Part shown: positions 55,866 through 64,000 of the stretch, piece by piece
Position numbering within the stretch: the stretch's first letter is position 1
How the letters are laid out: each line of letters starts with the position of its first letter
Assembly (NCBI GenBank): GCA_033032175.1
Contig: CM065321.1
Span: 15,708,501-15,772,500, forward strand
Reading direction: 5' to 3'
DNA: 64,000 nucleotides
From: Saturnia japonica
Taxonomy: Eukaryota > Arthropoda > Insecta > Lepidoptera > Saturniidae
Made by a program: the position numbers and the translations under genes
Notes under the pieces: model-generated
What the model was told of the DNA's origin: nothing
Databases searched by the model: none
The model's input: only the letters and a program-made list of their open reading frames with translations

Positions 55866-56880
55866 ATACAATCCCAAGAAAATAGATTATCGGTAAGGTG
55901 CAGTGACCTAAAAAAACTATGTAATAACAGCAAAACAAAAAAAAATAGACGGCGAACTCTTTATAATATTAAGTTATAACTAAGTAGTAACTTTAATAAC
56001 CACTTAGTTGATTGAAATGACATCTATATAATGTTCTAAGTATACCCAGCCACATATACATATAAAAAGTTGCACACAAACTTACTCGCCCAGTTAAGTT
56101 GAAAGTAGACTGCGCCACACCCCCGTGTGCCGTGCTAATAGGGCAGCACTCACACAACGAACAATCAAAGGAAAACTCAAGCACACATACAAAACCGAGA
56201 CGTGTTCACACACAAAACTATTTAAGTTTGTGTTTGTGGAAAATATATGTTAATGTTATACTTCCGCGTTTTACAGTATCCGTGCCATTCGCACACACCG
56301 AACGGCGTTTTATTAAACGTGTTTGTATGTAAGCATGTGTGTTTGTGTGTGTATGAGAGGTGCATCGACTCCGCTTCCGGTTCCGCCGGGTACAACGGCC
56401 CCTGGTCCTGATTTATGTCCGTTTGTTTGAAGGTTTGCGTGCTATTGTCACGTTACCGACTCATTTGATTACCATATTTTTATTATTCTTATTTTGTTTT
56501 ATTATTACAATGGTGATCAGCATAAACCTACTTTTACAAAATCAGGAAATTAGGTCTTAATATTTTTTCTTCTTAATTTCTTTCAACCGCATAAAGTTAA
56601 GAGGTTTTTGTGATAAGAATTTTTTATGCATATTTGTTTTACTTTTTGAAGTGAAAACTTCTTTAGTTGTATTAGTAGTGGAACTTTCGTTGTGATTTGA
56701 AACGCGTTTAAAAGCGTCACTAAAAAGAGACAAACACAATCATCTATAGTATTTAACCTGTGAGAGAAAGAGATAGACGGTTAATTCAATTCTTGTTCTT
56801 TATGGTTGTGTTCGTGGTCGCAATAGCCTAGAGGTATATCACTCAGATTTGTACGCATTATTGTATATAAAGTTTATAAG
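55866..56880. other. Unassigned sequence
   Basis: TG-rich near 56335-56360. The 77- and 66-codon frames at 56099 and 56360 have no recognisable domain. Confidence 0.35.
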
Positions 56881-56882
56881 AC

Positions 56883-57280
56883 CTGACTTGACGTATAGAT
56901 CTGAGATGAAAGAAGATTACACGTGACAGAGATACGAATTTTAAGATGGATGTGTGGAGTAACTAGAATAGATAAGGTCAGGAATGAGTTTATTAGAGAA
57001 AGTCTTAGAATAGCACCAGTCACAGAGAAGTTGAGGGGTTATAGGCTAGCATGATACGGGCATGTCATGAGTAGGGATGAAAGTTATATAACTAAAAGAA
57101 TGTTAAGTATGAAGGTGGATGGATACAGGAGTAGAGGAAGACCGATAAAGGTATGGATGGATTGTGCGAAGAATGATATGCGTATAAAAGGTGTGAATAC
57201 TGAGTTGACTGGAACAAGAAAACATGTTGTGCCGACCCTACTTAAGTAGGATAAGGGGTAAGATGATGATGATGATGTTG
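56883..57280 (+). pseudogene. RTE-type LINE 3' end
   Basis: Coding text reads LRWMCGVTRIDKVRNEFIRE, then APVTEKLRGYRLA, a TGA where Trp is usual, then YGHVMSRDE and VDGYRSRGRPIKVWMDC. These are the C-terminal signatures of RTE-clade reverse-transcriptase ORFs. The copy ends in a GAT-repeat tail at 57264-57277, also typical of RTE 3' ends. It is 5'-truncated and holds at least one stop. Confidence 0.7.
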
Positions 57281-58128
57281 TATATAAAGTATGGGTGGTC
57301 GATAGTTAAAGCAACCGTCATTGCTTCAAACGCTGCCTTGGTTAAAAAAAACCTGAAAGAATCTCTTTTTAGATGGTATTACCTAGCAATAATATATAAT
57401 ACAAAAATTACATAATGCTTACTTCTGTACCTTTGACGTGCCTTTTATTAGAAGAAATAAGTGATAATATAATAATGATATACGCTATATAATCAAACAG
57501 TAGCTAAAAATAATACAAAATGATGTTAAATTTATTTGATTATTATTAGAACCACACAGTAACGAAACGAAAGAAATCGATGGCAGAAATCAGCATCCAA
57601 TATACCAAATACGTTCTGGTATATAGAAAATTTAACTACTCTGAAAATGTAAACGAAAAAAAAACAGAAAAATACTCGTCTCGCCTCCCGACGTGCCCTT
57701 TAGTCTGTTAATAATTGATTTGTTGCTCTATTCTCGTCGCCTCCACCCCACAATCACGTCTAAATCTGTCTGTCTGTCTGCAAATTAACAGTTAACGCTA
57801 TTTGCTACATAAACATACATTTACGTAGGCAGTGAAAGTTTAGGCTTTGAATGAGTTAATTATATCTCAAAATCAGATGAAAGGGTTGTTCAAGAAGGAA
57901 CATAAAAAACAAGGATAGAATAAATGGAAAGTTTTTCAACTTGGAAGGCAATATACATATTTATTATTTTTGAAATACTACATATGCGTATGTATTATGT
58001 GCATTTAAAAATATCAGTTATTTTTATCTACTGTGTATACTCAAAATACTTCTATATTATTTTCAACAGAAGGCTGTGGGTAGTAAAAATCATACGGGCC
58101 CGTTAAATATTTTTAAATTATTTTTCAT
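57281..58128. other. Unassigned sequence
   Basis: AT-rich, with a CTGT run near 57768. No gene. Confidence 0.35.
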
Positions 58129-58129
58129 C

Positions 58130-58170
58130 ATATGCATATGCATATGATATGCATTGCAATGCATGCATGC
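58130..58170. promoter_or_regulatory. Dense palindromes with POU- and C/EBP-like sites
   Basis: ATGCATATGCAT at 58132-58143 is the palindromic POU dimer element (MORE) sequence. ATGCATTGCAATGCAT at 58149-58164 is a 16-bp palindrome with an ATTGCAAT core, followed by GCATGC repeats. Whether it binds anything is inference. Confidence 0.35.
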
Positions 58171-58337
58171 CACATAGCATTTTATCAAACCTTACCCGTA
58201 CAAAATTTACAAGAAATTTAGTCCATTCCAACGGGATCGAATCCGAGGCTTTAATCGGGTGCGATCATGGCTTAGAGAGCCGAAACTTATTATAATTGTA
58301 AGTTGATTTTAATAGGTGCCTAGTCATTGCAATTCAC

Positions 58338-59153
58338 ATGATTCAAAATCAAATATACTTTATTCAATTTAGGCACTAAGAAGGCACTTACGAATGTCAA
58401 TGTGCTACCCCCGGTTCGGAAAAACATCGCAGTCATTGAGAATAACCGGCAAGAAACTCGATCGGATTCATCAACATCTTATTTTCATTTTTTAATTGTT
58501 TTTCCATTAAACAATTGTATACAGTTATTATAACTTTCAATAAATGTACAGAGAGGGAATCACATCCAAACATCACCATCATTCACGTAATCAGCATTCC
58601 TATAATACCCTTTCGACAATAAAACTTGCTTAACGTGATTCTTGAACTGATTATCCGGTAAATCGGTAATGTCCTTAGAAAGTTTATTATAGAACCTAAC
58701 ACAATTACCTAAAAAACTTATATTAGTTTTACTAAGTCTAAAAGACGGAATAACCATTTTAAATTTATTTCTAGAGTTGAAATTGTGTCTGTTATTTACA
58801 AGTTCAAAATTATCTACATTTTTCCGAACATACATTATGTTTTCCAATATATACTGGGAGGGTAAAGTTAATATACTAAATTCTTTAAACTTATTTCTTA
58901 ATGATTCGCGTGGTCCCATATCATAAATTGCTCGAACTTCCCTATTTTTTAATACAAATATGGTATCTACCTCAGCTGCGGAATCCCACAGTAAAATACT
59001 GTAAGACATTAAACTGTAGAAGTGAGCGAAGTAGACCAGCCTAGCAGTACCAATATCTGTTAATTGACGATTCTTACGCACTGCAAATAAGCTGAGTTCA
59101 TCCCAGGAACAGAGTCGCCTGCAGTGAGTTATGACACTCGACATACAATACAT
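58338..59153 (-). pseudogene. BS/jockey-like LINE reverse-transcriptase C-terminus and 3' UTR
   Basis: The minus-strand frame 59153-58560 (197 codons) reads IGTARLVYFAHFYSLMSYSI, then KNREVRAIYDMGPRESLRNK, and PSFRLSKTNISFLGNCVRFY. This is the thumb and C-terminal part of a jockey-clade reverse transcriptase, similar in wording to transposon BS proteins. The catalytic palm (YADD) is missing because the copy is 5'-truncated. The tail 58338-58560 ends in an A-rich stretch on the minus strand and is shared with 42745-42860. The open frame suggests a relatively young insertion. Confidence 0.7.
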
Positions 59154-59159
59154 AGAAAA

Positions 59160-59930
59160 ACTTGAATCATATCGATCGAACCCCAGTAGCGAATGGCCGC
59201 GCTCAATTGTTGTGTAGTTATTTGTATATAAATACTAAATTAAACATAAATTAATTCACGTTATATAACCAACATCTAGATTTCGTATTTATTAGAAAGT
59301 GATCCGATTAAATAATTTTAATAAATGGTTTTTTTTAATGAAATTTCCAAATGGAATGTATTGTTGAATATTGTACTGTTGAGTGTTGGTTAACTTATTT
59401 AAAAGTTGGGCAGAATCATCTTTCTGTCTGTTCTAGTTTTTGGTAAGGTGCAGTCGAAAGATCGAAACTTATTTTCTTACCACACATTGTATCCAGTGTC
59501 CATTTCTTCATAAACGGCGTTGAGTTTTACAATTCAAAAATTATTTTATAATATTTCAATGCACCTACTTCAGGTATAACTCAAAATAAACTTATAACTA
59601 GGTCGTTTATTTGTATAAAAAGCTATATAGTCGAGGCGTAAATAGCGCGGTGAATCATACGGCGGTACACATCGCGGCCAGACGACGTGCCAATATTTGA
59701 TTTGTACACCGATCGCATCCCTGAATTCCACTTCAAGCTATGTGTTTTCGTTTTTTATGTTCTTACGCGGCACCCCTAACACAAATCAGGTATTTTTGTT
59801 AGTGCGAATAAAACATAACATTTCCCATTCCTGCCATAAGGATATCCCACAATATTTTACAATTTATTTACATCTACTGAAGCTTCCCTTCTCTAAAGTT
59901 ACGTGATTAATAAATCGCTTAATGTTTTAC
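59160..59930. other. Unassigned sequence
   Basis: A 69-codon frame at 59697 is unconvincing, though its 3' part may already be LINE-derived. Confidence 0.3.
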
Positions 59931-59933
59931 AGT

Positions 59934-60660
59934 AACACTCAAAGTCTGAATATACCGAAACAAAACATACATGTTTCAAAATGGACCGATTTCATTGGAG
60001 AATCGCAATTGCCAAACATTTTGGTCCTCTTTTTCCCTATGACCTCTACCTATTTTAACTGCCTCTTCTCTCACGCGCTCACCGGCACGAATACCATTGC
60101 CGAAATAATCTAATACCATATGTTCAGCATACTGATTCAATTAAAAATCTAGGAGTAATCTTAGATAAAAATCTTTCATTTCACTCTCATATTGAAGATT
60201 GACAACTCGCGTACGTAAGCTTATTTATATATTCAAATTTCTTAGTCATGTGGCAGATTGTAAACTATTAAGAACTATATATTTTGCACTTTGTCAATCT
60301 GTTATCACTTATTGCGTAACTACTTGGGGAGGGGCAACAAAATCTAAATTGATTATGCTTGAGAGAGCCCAAAGAGCTGTACTAAAAGTAATGTTATTCC
60401 TACCATATCAATTTCCAACTTTCCCGTTATATAAAACTGTACACGTTTTATCGGTTCGTCAATTATTTATATTGCAACTAATAATAAAGAGACATTCTAC
60501 ATTAATATACGATCCCAGCATGAACTCAACGCAACGGCGTAAGGACATAGTGTGTAGAAATAGGTTATTTTATACAGCATTTTCGCATAGATTTTTCTGT
60601 TTCCTTGGGGATTACGTATATAAATTAAATAAATCGGGAAATCCCTATCTATGAAAAGAC
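59934..60660 (+). pseudogene. Second LINE reverse-transcriptase C-terminal remnant
   Basis: NIPKQNIHVSKWTDF-like text is followed, after frame changes, by DSIKNLGVILDKNLSFHSHI. From 60199 there are 151 codons: RVRKLIYIFKFLSHVADC, SVITYCVTTWGGATKSK, LERAQRAVLKVMLF and VLSVRQLFILQLI. This is the thumb end of a non-LTR reverse transcriptase, distinct from the BS-like element on the other strand at 58338. A frameshift lies near 60195. Confidence 0.7.
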
Positions 60661-60823
60661 AAACTACCAATGTAAAAAGTAATAACAAGCTTGCTAATAA
60701 ATAAATCCTATGATGAAACGGAAGATCTACTCAAAATTTTGGAATAAAACTTAAATTACATAAATGCAATATACTCTATATAACCTTTCAACATAGATAC
60801 AGTCACAATACACACTCACAAAA

Positions 60824-60824
<1 letters not shown>

Positions 60825-60857
<33 letters not shown>

Positions 60858-60868
60858 GCGCGCGCGCG
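60825..60868. repeat. (CA)n(CG)n compound microsatellite
   Basis: About fifteen CA units run straight into a CG run, a sequence prone to Z-DNA. Confidence 0.9.
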
Positions 60869-60869
60869 A

Positions 60870-61464
60870 ATACTCAAACATATAATACATGCACACTCGC
60901 ATACTTATACATGTAGTTCACCACTAATTACCATAGGACACCATCAATTGCAAAAATTATTCAATTATTGAATTATAAATATGTGCTACACACGATTAAA
61001 AAAATAATGTTGTGATACTACGTCAATATGTCCTACTTACATAGTCCAGGTCTTCGCCTTATAAAGACAAGAGAGGACGTAACAGTCATGATATATCCAC
61101 GACTAGACATTTTCTTTTTAGCCAAAATTCAGAGGTAAGTGTATATCATATTCATCACTGATTTAATATCACTCCTGGGTTAGGTAACTTACTGCGTTAA
61201 ACTAAACTTATTGAAACCTAACACCACTCCACTTGGCCATGGGAAAGAATTGAGCACAAATGTCGTTAAATAATCCCGTACTTTCTCTCAGATTCTATTT
61301 GTCTGCTTCAACAAGAAGGAATAATGAAATATAGTAAAACCAAAATTACAAAAATAGATTTTATTACGCTTCAAATATAAATTTGAATGATTAGTACGCT
61401 TCGCTTCACATAACGGTTGACTTATGCAAAACTCAGGCGTCAGATCTTCTTTTCTTTATACGAG
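60870..61464. other. Unassigned sequence
   Basis: Nothing supported. Confidence 0.35.
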
Positions 61465-61466
61465 TA

Positions 61467-61755
61467 CACTCGGACCGAGTGCGCACATACGAGTTAAAAG
61501 GTATATATATAAGTCTACTCGGAATTTGGCTTACACGTTACGAGTTTATAAGCATCCGAGTGGCGTTGCTCTCTTTGCAAAATCTTAAATGTCAAGTCCA
61601 TTCCACTTTTTCTTAGTTTCAAAATTATCCGAGTAGCTCGTAAAAATAGAACCATGTCCGAGTTCAAACTTATAGTGTGCCGATGTTGTCCGAGTGCGCT
61701 CGTATTACGTGCCATCACGCTTCGAGTAGCGTCCGAGTAGGACTCGGTCCGAGTG
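61467..61755. mobile_element. MITE-like element with clustered TCCGAGT motifs
   Basis: The ends CACTCGGACCGAGT (61467-61480) and its reverse complement (61742-61755) form a 14-bp inverted repeat, flanked by TA on both sides. The end repeat is itself a near palindrome. Inside, TCCGAGT or its complement recurs about eight times. With no ORF, it is best read as a non-autonomous DNA element whose repeated motif could be a transposase binding site. The superfamily is uncertain; the TA duplication allows Tc1/mariner. Confidence 0.6.
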
Positions 61756-61757
61756 TA

Positions 61758-62224
61758 ATCGTTTAATGAAAACGTGGCTGGACTAGTCTTTCTAAAATAT
61801 GTTAGTTTTAGCATAAAATGAGAGCATCATAAAATCATAGTTATATCTTACATCTTCCAGTGTGGTGCAGCCTTATAGTCCGGCTGAAGGCAGCAAAGTT
61901 GCAATGTATAGATTTACAAAGGGCCGACAAGTGAACGTTTACTCAGCAAACTGAAGCAGATGCGCGTTTTAACCGTTCCCTTGTGAAGATCAATACACCC
62001 CACCGCACCTGACGCCTTGGTACTCGTACCGCCTGGTAGTTTACTCCAACCTGTTTATTTACCTTGAGGTTATGACGTAAGGTCTGCAGATTTGAATCGC
62101 AACATAAAAAAACGTAGGACTTCTGTAATATTTAGTATTTCTCTGAACATTTTTTAACGGTTTCGCCTACCTTAACAGCGACGATATATTGATAAATAAC
62201 ATATTTTGCACAATTCTAAAAAGG
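61758..62224. other. Unassigned sequence
   Basis: Nothing supported. Confidence 0.35.
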
Positions 62225-62455
62225 ACATTAATAATAATAATAAATTTATTTATTTGACCTCATATTTAGCATCTGATTTATATACAATATTGTTTGTACA
62301 CAAAAAACACGAACATAAATTTTATACAACAGTAGGTAATGATGACAGTTACATTTAAAGTGAGGTCTGGAGTCTGAGAAAGGTACAAAGACCTTAACTA
62401 TAGATCTCCAGACCCTCGTTCTCTAATTTTACCTATATTATTATCATATTATGCA
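62225..62455. repeat. Family G repeat with internal inverted arms
   Basis: TTATTTATTTGACCTCA start. GAGGTCTGGAG pairs with CTCCAGACCCTC. It is parallel to 39770-39975. Confidence 0.6.
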
Positions 62456-62606
62456 CAATAATTTTGAATGAGCATAGATCATTATGAAACAATAGATAAT
62501 AAATACATTTTCTGTATTACTCTATGAAAGTATTATTAACCAATTGTAAATAGTACGTTTTTCTCTTTGTTTAGATAAATGATAAATTTGAAGAATATTG
62601 TTAATC

Positions 62607-62608
<2 letters not shown>

Positions 62609-62668
<60 letters not shown>
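62609..62668. repeat. (AT)30 microsatellite
   Basis: Uninterrupted AT dinucleotides for 60 bp. Confidence 0.95.
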
Positions 62669-62671
<3 letters not shown>

Positions 62672-62895
62672 TGTGGACCTAAAAATTTGCTGATGGAGTG
62701 AAAGCGTCTAAGCGTGTAAGTGTAAAATATAGGTACACTATAACGTAACGGCCGAGGATTCCCCGCGATCATTGTACTGCAACATATATTTCGTTTGCCC
62801 TGATGAGATTTCTTTATATTATAACTAGTGTTCATCCGCTGCAGCGCATGTATCATTTTCGAACAAATAGTTATATAAAATTCATTTCCAGTTTC

Positions 62896-63150
62896 AGCCT
62901 CATTAGCCTAGTGGCCGTAAGCGCGACTGCAATGATTGAGGTCCTGGATTGATTCCCAGGTCCAGTAAAGTATCATTGGGTGTTTCTATGAAATTCTCAG
63001 TATCAGCTCGGAGTTTAGCTTTGTGCCCGATTAATGGCAATAGGCTAGCCCACTATTACATGGGACCTAAAAAACATACACGGCGAACTGTGGGTGTACA
63101 TTAGTTAACTCTTCGGGGATACAGGCGAAATGGTATGTTATGTTTTGTCC
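62896..63150 (+). repeat. SINE-1 copy
   Basis: AGCCTCATTAGCCTAGTGG head. Box B is decayed (GGATTGATTCCC). The body has TATGAAATTCTCAGTATCAG and TTACATGGGACCTAAAA. Confidence 0.7.
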
Positions 63151-63779
63151 AGTTTGGTTTCGCTTTACACCTAAGAGCTTCATAACGAAATGCGTGCGCT
63201 AACCTAGCATTAAATAAATTTTAACATTTAATAACGTTTCTTCGTTAAAATTATTTGAAAAAGTTACTGCATTACTAACTTTCGTTTTATTTTGTAATAA
63301 CATTTTAGAGGTGTATAAAAATACTTTATTTTAAATACATATATTTATAAATATACATTAATAATGATATTAAATAATAATAATTTAATAAAATAACATT
63401 TAATAATGTATTATTATTTAACGATATTAAATTATATTTACACACAAATAAATACTCATAATATTATTATAAACAATTAAAAAAAGTAAATAAAATTAAT
63501 TCACATTATTATTAATATCTGGTATCTTAAAATATCATCGGAATGTAAATCATTATCATAATACAACGTTTCATACAAATTGTTACAGACGAGGAACCGG
63601 TTACTAAACAAGGTTGCTCAATTAATATGTAGTATTAGATTAATGGCGAACTTAAAAGTAGTAGGTAAAATGTAAAAAAACGACTTCATTATAAAGTTCA
63701 CCAATATAGAAATATTTCATGTAACAAATTTGTACATAAAAATGGTACCTTCATATTTTATATACTAAACCTACCCGTA
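63151..63779. other. Unassigned, very AT-rich
   Basis: Runs of TAATAAT and TTTAATA between 63300 and 63500. No coding signal. Confidence 0.4.
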
Positions 63780-64000
63780 ACTATATACGTGAAGCAAAAA
63801 CTTTCTACCTCTTTTTAAGCGTATTGCGTGCACGGAAGACTGAGGTTTGGTATGGTTAAAGTTTATATGGAGAAGGAGTGCAGAAAGCTAAAATGTATCT
63901 ATAATAACTGTTACTAATATATTAAATGAAATAAATTAATACTGCGAATCCTAAACTGACCAGTGCCATTGAACTTAGACCCCCCAAAATATTGACGTTG
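63780..64000 (+). mobile_element. Family A Helitron-like element, copy 9, cut by window end
   Basis: It begins near ACTATATACGTGAAGC and contains TTTATATGGAGAAGGAGTGC. The 3' part lies beyond the window. Confidence 0.6.

Noticed and set aside
62609..62668. Long AT run read as a coding Ile/Tyr repeat on the minus strand
   Set aside because: It is a plain AT microsatellite. The surrounding frame has no other support.
1..64000. CRISPR array, rRNA genes, telomeric TTAGG repeats
   Set aside because: No regularly spaced direct repeats, no rRNA-like conserved blocks and no TTAGG tandem runs were seen.

Overview
The window looks like insect DNA, most likely from a moth or butterfly. It is AT-rich, with scattered short introns and AATAAA signals. 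It carries many interspersed repeats of types I recognise from lepidopteran genomes: tRNA-headed SINEs, repeats ending GCGGGCACAGCTAGT, a mori-type mariner, and BS/jockey-like and RTE-like LINE tails. I see no bacterial operon, CRISPR array, rRNA or convincing tRNA gene. No host protein-coding gene can be called with confidence. The window reads as an intergenic or intronic landscape built from mobile elements, with a few GC-rich islands that may be regulatory or first-exon sequence.

The two most informative loci lie close together. At 16627-19562 is a non-LTR retrotransposon of the restriction-like-endonuclease (R2-like) type: an N-terminal C2H2 finger, a reverse transcriptase with YLDD, a CCHC knuckle and an RPD...D nuclease. 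It is broken by one stop and two frameshifts. At 20532-22287 is a 1.76-kb DNA transposon with 30-bp terminal inverted repeats (one mismatch) and an exact 8-bp target duplication. It carries a four-exon gene for a 172-residue THAP-domain plus coiled-coil protein and no transposase catalytic region. This combination matches the P-element superfamily, in a short form resembling a repressor-type deletion derivative.

The left part (1-16 kb) holds Helitron-like short elements (families A, B and E, each starting TC and ending CTAG before a T), a cluster of family H repeats in both orientations, a pogo/Tigger remnant, and a GC-rich patch with a perfect X-box. The 22-48 kb part continues with further copies of A, B and E, SINEs, and LINE tails (one interrupted by a younger insertion with an 11-bp target duplication). 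It also has a GC-rich candidate promoter/first exon near 37.5-37.8 kb and a 170-bp solo LTR nested in a family B copy. The 48-64 kb part holds a decayed mariner with both ends, two CpG-rich islands, an unidentified ORF remnant at 55.3 kb, three LINE 3' portions, a MITE packed with TCCGAGT motifs, and simple repeats.

Repeat family letters (A to P) are local labels based on similarity between copies inside this window. No database was searched, so family names and clade placements are recognition-based, and repeat boundaries are approximate unless an end motif is given.
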